A stretch of 64,000 nucleotides of DNA from Methanomethylovorans hollandica DSM 15978 (GTDB taxonomy: Archaea; Halobacteriota; Methanosarcinia; Methanosarcinales; Methanosarcinaceae). The notes beneath the pieces are model-generated. The model made no database searches, was not told the origin of the DNA, and saw only the letters and a list, made by a program, of their open reading frames with translations. Positions 34,887 to 44,330 of the stretch are shown in pieces (position 1 is the stretch's first letter; the number at the start of each line of letters is the position of its first letter). The stretch is from contig NC_019972.1 in the NCBI RefSeq assembly GCF_000328665.1, forward strand, positions 221,110 through 285,109, read 5' to 3'. The position numbers and the translations under genes were made by a program.

Positions 34887-37301
34887 TTAAATTTTTTCTT
34901 TGTTATATTCAGGCAAACAGAAAAGACAACCATTATATCCATGTTTCAATGCTTGCTCAAGTTCTTGATATGCTCTCTTATTACGCTTGCTGATCTTGGC
35001 TGCCCAATCACAGTTCGCTACGTGAACTTCATGTGTCCGTTGGTTACCCATATAAGGATATTGTCCAACAGCCAGCATTCGTGTAACCCGTCCCATTTCT
35101 TTTCCATCAATTAGCTCTGCAATTGACAAACGATAGTTACCATCAGCAATCTGCTGCGGAGCGATAATCTCAAGTGTGGCTTGGCACTTGTCGGATGCCT
35201 TCAGATTCATCTTGCGAAGGAAAGCCTGCTTGCCTGCAACTAACTGGTATTTTTGATGTGTTGCAGATTCTTGTATCAGTTGTGCATTTTCAAGCGAAGC
35301 AGAGGAACTCAGACGTTTTAGGATTCGAAGTGTTACCTGTATATCATGTGGTAGTTGGGAAAGATCAATCATCAGATCTGCAGAAAGCGTGGTTTTGGGC
35401 CATCCTTGGATTGCAAAACTCATATTTGTTATCGAATCCTTGAATATATTAGTTACATCGAAGTTTTTCCATGTAGCATTATTGCATAGGCAAATGAAGT
35501 TGTAGTATTCATCATAGGTATGGATTGTTGTTTTCGGGTCAGGAGCAGGATCATTACCGCTATTGATTAGGCCAATAAAACAATAATGTGCTATTTGACC
35601 TGGAGCAACATGAGGAATATCTTGATTCTTCCATACTACTGGACCAACAACTTTCATCTCCTGCGGATTAATATCCGGGATAGTAATTGGATTTACAGGA
35701 TCGGTGATTTCTTTCCAGAGTAAGGGTGTTGGGAACGATGATGAATCTGTCCAGAACACCCTTGCTGTCCCACCTGTGGGTTGAGTACCGCGATTTTGAA
35801 CTCTCAGGTAGATGAAATTGTCCTGTCCAGATTCTACTGGTTCTCCAAGAGTATCGCTCTGCTGTGCTGCTGGATTACATAGTTCTGCCTCTGGATCGAG
35901 AAGTTCATTCTGGAAGATAATTATGTCTGGACTACATGAAATTGATCCACTTATAAGAGGCTCACGTCCATGATCCTCCAGATTGTCGCGCAGGAATAGA
36001 TCGTGAGCGGGGAATCCAAGAAAAATGTATGCTCCGTAGCCGCTAGGAGAATCGGATGATGTCGGGGTGTCACCATCCCTTAATGGAGTTCCATTGGGTG
36101 GGGGACAAAATCTTTCTACGAAGCCATTATAAGTATGAACAGCATCCGCATAATGAAAGGCTTCGGTTGCTGAGATACGCCCATCGCTGTTTGTGTCAAC
36201 GGTTTGATTGAGTCCATTGCCATTTGGATACTGCCCATGGATTCCAGCGATCCAGTCCTCAGCGAATGGATCAAAAAGATCGCCTCCTAATGAATAATCG
36301 TTTTCTGTGACAGCGGTTGTGATATGGGTCCATTTTGCAGGACTGTTGTTGATAACAGTATTGATGAAACCACCAGATCTGCATTGTTCCATCATCACTA
36401 GCAATACCTCGAACTGAGGCAAAGTTCCCAGATCAGTGATGAAATCATTTACATAATAGGGATTCCAACTAACATTTGCATCATACTCAAACATACAGTA
36501 GTCATTTACACCATCACAGGGTCCCCCACCATGATTATTTGTATGAATGAAAAGAAAGTCTTCCGGTTGGATCTGGTTGCTGATGGCATTTAAGGCAGCT
36601 TGGAATCCGGCCCTCGTTCCTGGATGGTTAACAACCATCCTGTATGGTGTATTATACGGTTCATTATTATCTGGCCAATTTCCCAGATTAGTACCTATTG
36701 GTGTCGTCGTGATTTGGCCGGTGGTGGCATTATTCAGGAAGTAATTCAAGGTACCATCATGGTTACATACATGGATATTAGCTGGATTATATCCGTAATC
36801 ATCGATGAGTGTCCGGTAAAGGAACTCTAAATCATTCGTGTGACGGTTCTGGGCGAGACCAGCGAACAGTATTGCATAGCGTTCACCGGGAGCTGTACTC
36901 ATGGCATTTGTAATTGGCGAAATACACTTCCAAGAAATATGTCTTTTCTGAGTTGCGATCATCTTCACTGGCATATGGAATGAAGTCATTATCTTCTTAT
37001 CATGGAGAAGATTAGAAGGTGGTAGGGATGCATGGACCTTCTTATACAACGTTCCATTCGTAGCGTCGTATAGATGATACTCACAGGGGTGTGCCCAGTT
37101 GCATGTGGGAGCAAGGTCAACGAAGACAAAAGCAGTCTTACGCTCGATAGACACCTCTAAAGAGGCTGCTTTGAGTTTCTCTCCGGCTGCTAATATCTCA
37201 TCGTGTATATGAAGATTAGTTGTTTTGTCAATTTTCAGTTTTTTAATGGCTTTTATAGCATCTTTTTCAATTTGCGATTTGACATTTTCATCCAATTTCA
37301 T
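34887..37301 (-). CDS. Caspase-like (C13/legumain-type) peptidase, multidomain
   Basis: The product is 804 residues. The N-terminal domain carries VDLAPTCNWAHPCEY. The middle has a clan CD peptidase pattern: His in HTNNHGGGP and Cys in MMEQCRSGGF, about 75 residues apart, as in C13 peptidases. A calcium-loop-like DTNSDGRISATEAF follows, then a beta-rich region, and the C-terminus ends with HVANCDWAAKI...GYNGCLFCLPEY. No signal peptide is visible. Composition is more GC-rich than neighbours, suggesting transfer from another lineage. The ATG follows GAGGAG. It probably acts with the small protein encoded upstream. Confidence 0.78.
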   Translation of the reverse strand: MKLDENVKSQIEKDAIKAIKKLKIDKTTNLHIHDEILAAGEKLKAASLEVSIERKTAFVFVDLAPTCNWAHPCEYHLYDATNGTLYKKVHASLPPSNLLHDKKIMTSFHMPVKMIATQKRHISWKCISPITNAMSTAPGERYAILFAGLAQNRHTNDLEFLYRTLIDDYGYNPANIHVCNHDGTLNYFLNNATTGQITTTPIGTNLGNWPDNNEPYNTPYRMVVNHPGTRAGFQAALNAISNQIQPEDFLFIHTNNHGGGPCDGVNDYCMFEYDANVSWNPYYVNDFITDLGTLPQFEVLLVMMEQCRSGGFINTVINNSPAKWTHITTAVTENDYSLGGDLFDPFAEDWIAGIHGQYPNGNGLNQTVDTNSDGRISATEAFHYADAVHTYNGFVERFCPPPNGTPLRDGDTPTSSDSPSGYGAYIFLGFPAHDLFLRDNLEDHGREPLISGSISCSPDIIIFQNELLDPEAELCNPAAQQSDTLGEPVESGQDNFIYLRVQNRGTQPTGGTARVFWTDSSSFPTPLLWKEITDPVNPITIPDINPQEMKVVGPVVWKNQDIPHVAPGQIAHYCFIGLINSGNDPAPDPKTTIHTYDEYYNFICLCNNATWKNFDVTNIFKDSITNMSFAIQGWPKTTLSADLMIDLSQLPHDIQVTLRILKRLSSSASLENAQLIQESATHQKYQLVAGKQAFLRKMNLKASDKCQATLEIIAPQQIADGNYRLSIAELIDGKEMGRVTRMLAVGQYPYMGNQRTHEVHVANCDWAAKISKRNKRAYQELEQALKHGYNGCLFCLPEYNKEKI

Positions 37302-37351
37302 GTTAATCTCCTCTCGTATATGGTTTACTTATCAAATATGTTGAAATAGCG

Positions 37352-37687
37352 TTAATTCGATAGTATCTGCCCGAAGCGAAGAATTATAGTATAGTTATCA
37401 TCAGATTGTTCGATACTGAGTGGAAAAGATGCTTCAATGATTTTTACATCAAGAGATCTGATATTGATGAGTAGGTATAAGCATGGATGCGCCCAATTCG
37501 CATGAGGGGCAAGATCAACGAAAACAATCATCCCTTCAAATGGCATCGTAATGATTTGCGGCCCTATTCTGATGTCTTCACCCTGCCTAATTATCTTCTT
37601 ATACCAGTAGATGAAGGAATGCTTTATATCATTAGGAAGGACATTGCTATTGATTAATTCAATTATTTGACTACTGGTTAATTCCAT
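37352..37687 (-). CDS. Small partner sharing the N-terminal domain of the caspase-like protein
   Basis: From the ATG at 37687 the product is 111 residues. It contains VDLAPHANWAHPCLY, which matches VDLAPTCNWAHPCEY at the N-terminus of the caspase-like protein 50 bases downstream. The shared block suggests a common binding domain, for example a sensor or inhibitor that competes for the same ligand. This is inference. A TTG at 37726 in the same frame is an alternative start; neither has a clear ribosome-binding site. Confidence 0.65.
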   Translation of the reverse strand: MELTSSQIIELINSNVLPNDIKHSFIYWYKKIIRQGEDIRIGPQIITMPFEGMIVFVDLAPHANWAHPCLYLLINIRSLDVKIIEASFPLSIEQSDDNYTIILRFGQILSN

Positions 37688-37726
37688 ACTACGACGACTT
37701 CGATTGATTATTTTCGATAAAAACAA

Positions 37727-38595
37727 TCTTTTGAGGGGAATAATATTGATCTCAATAGGATCTCGACAAAGCCTAAATTGATACAGTTAATACTATTTCA
37801 AGGAGTTACTATTGCCCAATGCTAAACCCTTGTATCAACTAACCAATCCCACTTATCTACAATATATTTAACATGATACATAAACAGTTTGGTTATACTA
37901 GAAATTATTACAATCGTTTGCATAACTAACAACTTGCTAAATAATCATGTTGGGTGTGGACTGGTAGTGTATAAAGTTACGTGCTGTTTTTGAAGGATTT
38001 TATCCAAAATGAAGCTATTTGAAAGCACTAGCGAAGACATGAGAATAATTAATGAATTGCTTTAATTTAGTATTCAAATTATATGTTTACATATCAAGGG
38101 ATTTAATAGTATAAATATTGTTAAATTTTTAAATTTGCAAACGTTAAGATTGTCATGTATAGAGAACAGAGGATGAAAAAACAAACGCAAGTACTTGAGT
38201 AACATAAAATATAGAAACATGTAAATGATTAAGTTTTAAAATACACAAACAAATAAACGTTTAAACTTATAAATACGCAAACAAAAAGCATCACCTACAA
38301 AAACAAGAACAATCGGACGATAATTGAAATTCAATTTAAGTAAACACGTTTATGTATTTAAAAATGAAGATACTTTTAAATTTAAAAACATATAAATTTT
38401 TAAATATACAAACTTAAAAAAAAATAAGTAATATTGGAAGATAGTAAAACAAGAAAATAGTAGAATTACCAGAACATAAAACTTGAATGTTTGTAAGTTT
38501 GTAAATTTAGTGATTGGAAAATTACTCTAATTAGGCAGTAGAAATATATACTAAACTCTCATAATAACCCATTACAAAATATCCAGGGTGAACTG
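37727..38595. repeat. AT-rich intergenic region with phased repeats (centromere candidate)
   Basis: No gene of meaningful length is seen. From about 38100 to 38520 the DNA repeats short units of the type TTTAAATTT, TATAAATTT and ACAAAC at near 10-base spacing, for example GTTAAATTTTTAAATTTGCAAAC at 38120-38145. The cluster lies directly upstream of parA, where plasmid partition sites often lie. It may be the partition site; the exact unit is too degenerate to define by eye. Confidence 0.45.
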
Positions 38596-39372
38596 ATGAC
38601 AAAAAAAGTGACGGTAATTAATCGAAAAGGAGGAGCATGTAAGACAACAACTGCAGTAAATATAGCAGCTGCTCTAGGATTAAAAGGATATAAGGTATTA
38701 GCAATTGATCTTGATCCACAAGCTGATCTTACTGCATATTTGCTCCCGAATGAACTGTCTGAATTCAAAACACTTACAGATGGATTTGACAAGCAGGATT
38801 TGTCTATATGTACATATCCGTCTACTGCAGAAAATGTTGATGTGATCCCTGCTGATGAGAAATTGGATCGAATTGATAACCAGCTGCGTCAAGATGAACT
38901 TGGAATTCTACAATTATCTGATCTTTTCGGGAAGTTAGACTCAAGTAAATATGATTATGTGATTTTGGATTCTGCTCCGGAAAGAACCCGATTATCTTCA
39001 GGTGCTCTTGTATTGTCTGATACACTCATTATGCCTATTGAATCGTATGCAAGTTACAAGAAGATAGCTACGATGTTCAAAGAGTTTAAAAGAATCAAAG
39101 AGACAGTCAATCCAAAACTTCATTTTGGGCATATTCTAATAACCGTTGCAGAACCTCAAACCAATTTCTTTAAGGAACTTGAAACAATCAAAGAACACGA
39201 AGCAATAAAAGGAATGGTTCTTGATACAGTAATTCCAAAAAATATAACATTTAAAGAATGCATGCCTGCCAATAAATCAATTTTCTCACATAATCCTCAT
39301 AGCTCTGGTGCCGAAGCATATATGAAAGTCACTGAAGAACTAATCAAAAAGTGGGAGGGAAGCAATGACTGA
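38596..39372 (+). CDS. parA: ParA-type partition ATPase
   Basis: The product is 258 residues. A deviant Walker A motif (NRKGGACKTTTAVNIA) lies at the N-terminus, with the Lys typical of ParA/MinD. It is followed by LAIDLDPQADLT and a Walker B-like YDYVILDSAPE. ParA ATPases move plasmid copies along the nucleoid. The ATG follows GGGTGA. The next gene overlaps its end by eight bases and is the probable DNA-binding partner. Repeats upstream may be the centromere. Confidence 0.93.
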   Translation: MTKKVTVINRKGGACKTTTAVNIAAALGLKGYKVLAIDLDPQADLTAYLLPNELSEFKTLTDGFDKQDLSICTYPSTAENVDVIPADEKLDRIDNQLRQDELGILQLSDLFGKLDSSKYDYVILDSAPERTRLSSGALVLSDTLIMPIESYASYKKIATMFKEFKRIKETVNPKLHFGHILITVAEPQTNFFKELETIKEHEAIKGMVLDTVIPKNITFKECMPANKSIFSHNPHSSGAEAYMKVTEELIKKWEGSND

Positions 39373-40228
39373 TAATAAGAAAAAACAATCATCATCTTTT
39401 AAAAATGGATTTAATCGCACTGGTGATGAGTTGGACGACTTACTTGGACTCTCGCGTGAAGCTATTGAAAAAAGACAACAAAAACAATGTGAAGAAACAG
39501 AATCTTCAATTGTTGAAGAGCAAGAATACACAGCAATCGAAGAAGATGACATTGGGTCTCATACTGATGAGCTTATGCCCGAAAACGAAATCTCTGTAAA
39601 GGAAGAAACAACAGCTGAGCCTATACCATCCAATAAAATTGATACATCATCATCAACCACACCAGCTTCTCAAATTCATAATCCAAAGAAAAACATATCT
39701 TTTTCTATATCTGATATCCCCAGACGTAGTGAAAAAGGAATAACAATTAGCTACAAACTAAAAGAGCATGAAATTGAGCCAGTTGAGAATTTAATGATGC
39801 TCTTGGAAACACAAGTAACTGCTGTTGCTTTAAAATACATTATAATCAGAGTATTCGAAGATTATGGTAATCTTATTAGAGAAGAAGCTGAGTGGAGACA
39901 AAAGATACTTGCTCTTGATGTTGATGAGATAAACAAATTAATTAATTACGAAAATAAAGAAGTACGCAATCAAAGATTGGCCAGAATGGGATTTTTCATT
40001 GCTCCAGCAATAACAAGAGGACTAAATGTTGGGAAATTCGCGGGTTGTACATTAGGTCCAGAATATGCAGAAATGCTTAAGCTTCTGATGATAGCTTTGC
40101 AGACAAAACAACAACCAGTAGCCTATAGATGGATAATGAATGTTTTTATTGCTGATTATGGATCTGTTCTCAGTGAGAAAACAAAAGAAATAAAACAGAA
40201 ACAGGCACTTTTGTCAGGTAAACTTTAA
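39365..40228 (+). CDS. ParA partner, putative centromere-binding protein
   Basis: The product is 287 residues. The first ~115 residues are acidic and low-complexity. The C-terminal half contains two copies of a ~60-residue unit: one with VENLMMLLETQVTAVALKYI...VFEDYGNL, the other with LKLLMIALQTKQQPVAYRWI...VFIADYGSV. It does not look like canonical ParB. Overlap with parA by eight bases supports a two-gene partition operon. DNA binding is inferred from context only. Confidence 0.7.
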   Translation: MTDNKKKQSSSFKNGFNRTGDELDDLLGLSREAIEKRQQKQCEETESSIVEEQEYTAIEEDDIGSHTDELMPENEISVKEETTAEPIPSNKIDTSSSTTPASQIHNPKKNISFSISDIPRRSEKGITISYKLKEHEIEPVENLMMLLETQVTAVALKYIIIRVFEDYGNLIREEAEWRQKILALDVDEINKLINYENKEVRNQRLARMGFFIAPAITRGLNVGKFAGCTLGPEYAEMLKLLMIALQTKQQPVAYRWIMNVFIADYGSVLSEKTKEIKQKQALLSGKL

Positions 40229-40277
40229 AGGATCTGAAATATGATCCTTCTTTTTCTGAATTTATGAATTTATACGT

Positions 40278-40448
40278 TTAGAAATGTATAAACTTAGAGA
40301 TTTTTACATTTTGTTTGTGCTTATGAAAGCAAGTAGAAGAGAAGAAAGTAACTAGCAACCTGAATATAATTGCAGCAACCGGATAATTTGGAGGAAGTAC
40401 AATAATTACACCAAAAACTGCAGCTCCAATACCAATTGAATTTATCAT
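40278..40448 (-). CDS. Small membrane protein (56 aa)
   Basis: From the ATG at 40448 the product is 56 residues, with a hydrophobic N-terminal two thirds (GIGAAVFGVIIVL and VAAIIFRLLVTFF) and a basic C-terminal tail. No strong ribosome-binding site is seen, and AT-rich repeats overlap its end. It may be a real small membrane protein or a chance frame. Confidence 0.35.
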   Translation of the reverse strand: MINSIGIGAAVFGVIIVLPPNYPVAAIIFRLLVTFFSSTCFHKHKQNVKISKFIHF

Positions 40449-40560
40449 TGAGGATTTCGGAAAACCCCGGTATTTGAAAAATATCGTATATACCATTTAT
40501 AAACGATCGGTTAAAAATGGAGGTTTATCGAAATCCTGTTTATTTAAGCAACAAAATTCG

Positions 40561-41565
40561 GGCTCTGTAGAAAACCTACTTTAGATTTTATTTTCACCTA
40601 ATAATTTAAAAAGGATAAGTCCCCTGAGTATTACTTCCTACAGAAAACACAAAGGGGATGATTGTGTTTTGTCTAATAAGTACTTAAAGTTTGTTGATAC
40701 AGCTCTAGCTGTATCGGGTAAATCTCACCTTAAGATCTATAGTTGCAAGTATTCCAAAAGAAAGTACACACAACACCAGCTATTGACATTGGTTTTGTTG
40801 AAAGAATATCTAAATGAGGATTACAGAGATATTGTTGAACTTGTTGAATTAATGGACAAATTGAAGTTGAGAATAGGACTAAAACAAGTTCCACATTTTA
40901 CGACACTTCACAAGTTCACTACAAGACTCAAATCAGTTTACTTCAAATCATTGTTACAACAAACACTGAAACTTTTCTATTCTCATGGTGAAAAGATAGA
41001 AATTACTGCTATTGATTCAAGTGGATTTACCAGTGGCCATTGTAGTTACTATTACTCATTTAGAACAGGAAAGAAACGGAGTTCTTTCCTGAAAGTTAGT
41101 ATTTCTGTTGATACTGATAAGTTCATTATCACTGGTTTTAAGATATCAGGCAAACCTGTGCATGATGCAAAGCATGCGATTACATTGCTGAAGCAATGTG
41201 ACAAAAATCGTAAGTCAATTTACTACGTAATGGATAAAGGCTATGATTCTGAGGAAATACATTCTCTAGTAAGAGAAGAACTAGATTCAATAGCCATGAT
41301 TCCTCTAAGACAGAGGAAACGGAAGAAGATCAAGGGTAAGTATCGTAGAAAAATGATCGATGAGTTTGAGAAATTATTGTACCATTGCAGAAACCTTGTA
41401 GAAACGATGTTCTCTGTTCTGAAAAGGAAATATGGGGAAGAAGTAAAGGCAAAGAAGTATTGGAATCAAGCAAAAGAAGTTAAATTGAAACTATTAGTGC
41501 ATAACCTTGACAGGTATGTCAAGGTTACATATATTGTTCAAATGAGCATTTCTACAAAGCCGTAA
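40561..41565 (+). mobile_element. IS5/IS4-superfamily insertion sequence
   Basis: Near-perfect terminal inverted repeats flank the transposase gene: GGCTCTGTAGAAA at 40561 and the complement of GGCTTTGTAGAAA ending at 41561. The sequence AATTCG occurs just outside both ends, but no clean target duplication could be fixed. The transposase stop codon lies just outside the right repeat. The element lies close to the par locus. Confidence 0.72.
40669..41565 (+). CDS. DDE transposase (IS5-like)
   Basis: The product is 298 residues starting with TTG at 40669 after a GGGGATGAT box. The DDE residues are visible: Asp in TAIDSSGF, Asp in [12 protein letters not shown], and Glu in [17 protein letters not shown]. 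The last motif matches the Y-(2)-R-(3)-E-(6)-K signature of this superfamily. The frame is intact, so the element may be active. The stop TAA is formed by bases at or beyond the right end of the inverted repeat. Confidence 0.9.
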   Translation: MSNKYLKFVDTALAVSGKSHLKIYSCKYSKRKYTQHQLLTLVLLKEYLNEDYRDIVELVELMDKLKLRIGLKQVPHFTTLHKFTTRLKSVYFKSLLQQTLKLFYSHGEKIEITAIDSSGFTSGHCSYYYSFRTGKKRSSFLKVSISVDTDKFIITGFKISGKPVHDAKHAITLLKQCDKNRKSIYYVMDKGYDSEEIHSLVREELDSIAMIPLRQRKRKKIKGKYRRKMIDEFEKLLYHCRNLVETMFSVLKRKYGEEVKAKKYWNQAKEVKLKLLVHNLDRYVKVTYIVQMSISTKP

Positions 41566-41639
41566 ATTCGTAAGTTTATTAATGTGATGTGATTATCGAA
41601 CACGTTGTGCAATATCAAGAAATTGTAATGGATCTATGC

Positions 41640-41685
41640 TAAATTTAAAAATTTGTAAGTTTACAAACTTATGGAGTTTTATGTT
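41640..41685. repeat. AT-rich palindromic repeat, right of the par region
   Basis: AAATTTAAAAATTTGTAAGTTTACAAACTTATG belongs to the same degenerate family as the clusters at 34.4-34.7 and 38.1-38.5 kb. TTTGTAA-A-CTTTACAAA-like symmetry is visible. The 41566-41744 gap has no gene. Confidence 0.35.
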
Positions 41686-41744
41686 TAGTTGTACTTGAGA
41701 GAATAAGTGGTAAAAAAGAAGGAAGAATTATATAATCTCAGAAT

Positions 41745-41960
41745 TTATTTCTTATTATTCTTTGTATGAGTGGTAGTCGATGCCATTGAGGCACCGAGGT
41801 TACTGACCATATACTCGAAGAACCCATCACCACATTGTGTTTTATTCATGAATTTTATAGATGCATCATTATTACCGTCAAATGACATAATATATATAAA
41901 CCCAGAGTTTGATGGCTGTGAAAAATCAAATTGAACAACCTGATTAGCATTGACCTTCAT
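41745..41960 (-). CDS. Small protein or shifted C-terminus of the AttH-like gene
   Basis: The product is 71 residues and starts at 41960, overlapping the stop of the AttH-like gene by an ATGA junction. It lacks a signal peptide (MKVNANQVVQFDFSQPS...). It may be translationally coupled, or it may be the original C-terminus of the upstream protein displaced by a frameshift. I cannot tell which from the sequence alone. Confidence 0.5.
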   Translation of the reverse strand: MKVNANQVVQFDFSQPSNSGFIYIMSFDGNNDASIKFMNKTQCGDGFFEYMVSNLGASMASTTTHTKNNKK

Positions 41961-42901
41961 TTAAGTCCAGGTGCTGTGATTATTACTTTCTCCGGTCTTA
42001 TAAGACCTAGATCATCTTCTGATATCCAATTACGTTCTGTAACAGTGACATTATCACCTGCATAGTCTGCAAGAATTCTACCTGTACGCTTATCGAGAAG
42101 GATTATGTGCTTATAATAGTAGCTATCATAGCCATCCTCAAGACTTCGAACACCATAGAATATTCCCTGATAATTTTTTGTTGTGACTTCGATCCATTCC
42201 CATCCGTGGGAATCCATTGACCAACCATATCCATCGGTCATGGGCATCATATGGTCAATATAAGCATCACTACAGATGATTGTGTATGTAGTGCTATTAA
42301 TGGTAATTGTTCCAGTTAGCTTACCATACGCCTGCTCAAGTGAGATGAATCTAAGGGGAGTTTGTGCATCGTCAATTGTTACTGGTACTTTGGGTATAAA
42401 AGTAAGATTCATCTTAATTTCACCATTGTCATAGATTAGCTTATATCCATTTTCTGCGGATCCAGAATAAGTTGCTTGTATGTCTCCTGAGCTGTATTCT
42501 GTTGGGAATTCATAGTCTACGTAAGATGTATCGATAGCTATAAAATCTTCAAGCATAGAACGTGGTATGAACGCTTCATCGTAATGATGTGATATAGAAC
42601 CATTTTCGTAGTAGAATCCATCAAAAGCCATAGTTGCAGAAATTTTTATTCCATCCTGATAGAAACTTCGATTATCTTCCTGGTGAGCTAAAGTCGTATA
42701 AAAAGCAAGATCCTCTTCAGTACCATTTTCGGAAACCATTTTTACGTTTCCGTTAAGATACCACCATTCACCGAGAATGGTTTTGTTGAACATATCTTCA
42801 GTATGGCCACCTTCTGAGTTTGAAAGAAGTATTGCAGATGCAGAACTGATAACCAATGTGATTAGAGCAATTGCTATAGTTGTGGTTTTTGTATATTTCA
42901 T
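41957..42901 (-). CDS. Secreted AttH/CrtC-like lipocalin-fold protein
   Basis: The product is 314 residues with a signal peptide (IAIALITLVISSASA). The motif GEWWYLNGNV near residue 45 is the hallmark of the AttH/CrtC (carotenoid hydratase-like) family, and later HGWEWIEVTTKNYQGIFYGV fits the second half of that fold. These proteins bind or hydrate hydrophobic molecules; the substrate here is unknown. A GGAG box precedes the ATG. It is probably exported and may be lipid-associated. Confidence 0.7.
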   Translation of the reverse strand: MKYTKTTTIAIALITLVISSASAILLSNSEGGHTEDMFNKTILGEWWYLNGNVKMVSENGTEEDLAFYTTLAHQEDNRSFYQDGIKISATMAFDGFYYENGSISHHYDEAFIPRSMLEDFIAIDTSYVDYEFPTEYSSGDIQATYSGSAENGYKLIYDNGEIKMNLTFIPKVPVTIDDAQTPLRFISLEQAYGKLTGTITINSTTYTIICSDAYIDHMMPMTDGYGWSMDSHGWEWIEVTTKNYQGIFYGVRSLEDGYDSYYYKHIILLDKRTGRILADYAGDNVTVTERNWISEDDLGLIRPEKVIITAPGLK

Positions 42902-43055
42902 ATCGAATATCTCCGCTATTTATAGAATTGAATCTTTTGTTCTTGTTTACGTATGCTATGAGCTAGTGCAGAGATTTGATGCTCTATCTAGCTTATAACA
43001 TGACTCTATATCGCATTTACTATTTGTTCTTTCTTTTTATCATATATAGATATAT

Positions 43056-43081
43056 AAAAAATCCAAACAGGAGTTGGATTT
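43056..43081 (-). terminator. Hairpin-T6 terminator of the first cytosine methyltransferase
   Basis: On the minus strand AAATCCAA-ctcctg-TTTGGATTTTTT forms a hairpin followed by a T-run, about 110 bases after the methyltransferase stop. An outer GTAGACAG/CTGTCTAC inverted repeat lies between. The rest of 42902-43188 has no convincing gene. Confidence 0.5.
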
Positions 43082-43188
43082 CTATATCTATATGTAGACA
43101 GATCATGATACTGATAATAGTTATCACCCCTGTCTACTATATAAATTGCCACAACAAACCTAATATATAAATTTTTTTATAGGGTTGG

Positions 43189-44256
43189 TTAATTTATTTT
43201 TGTTCTACTGATTATCTTTTTCATAACGTCTCTTATCAGAACAGGAGGCACAGCATTACCAAGACATTGGTATCGTGCTGTATCAGAAATTCCTTTTGTC
43301 CAATTATCAGGAAATCCCTGAAGGCGTTCGCACTCGAGTGGTGTCAATCGCCTTAAGAATATATGTTCATGGTCTCCAGTGTCGAATATAGAGGATATAC
43401 CAAGGCATTTACAGGCATCTGAACCAAACTCTACACCACAGTAAGGACAGATTACTATCCTTTCATCATCTTTGTTCCTGGGATCTGTATTTGTTCCATT
43501 ATAGGCTTCGCCAGTATTCGAATCGATGTAAAAAAGAATGTAATCTTCCGGCAAAACTACATTTCCATGGAGTACATAAGTTTCGCCTCCGCAATGGACG
43601 CCTTTGGAATAGTTCTTGGTGAGGGTAGAGCAATAATCTTCACCCCAAAACCATTCCCCTTTTTCTGAGCCGCCCCAATCCGGTTTAGAATATACTCTTT
43701 CGCTTGATAGGATAGGAAGTATTTCTGATCCGGAGCTTCCTCTAAGATATCCTGTAATGATAGTTCTTTCTCTATTTTGGGGGATTCCAAAGTCCCTCGT
43801 ATTAAGTACCTGGAACTCAAAACTGTACCCCAGTTCCCCGATGATCTGAGCAATTCTTTCAATGGTTCGCCCTTCGTTGTGATTGACCAGGTTCTTGACA
43901 TTTTCAAGCAGGTAATATTCAGGTTTTTTATCCCGTAAGATTCTGCAAACCTCAAAGAATAATTGCCCTCTGCAGTCATCAAAACCTTTTCTATTTCCTG
44001 CCTGAGAGAAAGAGGGACAGGGGAATCCTGCACAGAGGATGTTGTGGTCGGGTATTCTTGAAGAAGAGATAGTTGTAATGTCACCATGTAAATGCGCACT
44101 CCCGAAATGGTTCTTGTATATTTTACATGCATTTTTTTCAATCTCAGATGCAAAAATAAGTTCAATTGAAATATCAAACTCGTTGGCTGCATCAAATATT
44201 CCTTTTTCAAAGCCTCCTATTCCAGAAAATAAAGATGCTACTTTAAGAGATTGCAT
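43189..44256 (-). CDS. DNA (cytosine-5) methyltransferase
   Basis: The product is 355 residues. Motif I (LFSGIGGFE), motif IV (GFPCPSFSQAG with the catalytic Cys), motif VI (LLENVKNL) and motif VIII (QNRERTIITGY) are intact. A zinc-like insert CPYCG...CKC sits in the target-recognition region. No endonuclease gene is adjacent, so it is an orphan enzyme, perhaps for self-protection. The ATG at 44256 has a TTGAT box. The leader carries two strong inverted repeats. Confidence 0.93.
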   Translation of the reverse strand: MQSLKVASLFSGIGGFEKGIFDAANEFDISIELIFASEIEKNACKIYKNHFGSAHLHGDITTISSSRIPDHNILCAGFPCPSFSQAGNRKGFDDCRGQLFFEVCRILRDKKPEYYLLENVKNLVNHNEGRTIERIAQIIGELGYSFEFQVLNTRDFGIPQNRERTIITGYLRGSSGSEILPILSSERVYSKPDWGGSEKGEWFWGEDYCSTLTKNYSKGVHCGGETYVLHGNVVLPEDYILFYIDSNTGEAYNGTNTDPRNKDDERIVICPYCGVEFGSDACKCLGISSIFDTGDHEHIFLRRLTPLECERLQGFPDNWTKGISDTARYQCLGNAVPPVLIRDVMKKIISRTKIN

Positions 44257-44330
44257 ATGGATCAATATTGCTCTGGTATTTTTTTAATATGAAAATATTA
44301 AATGAATAAAATAAGAAAGTAAACAGTTAA

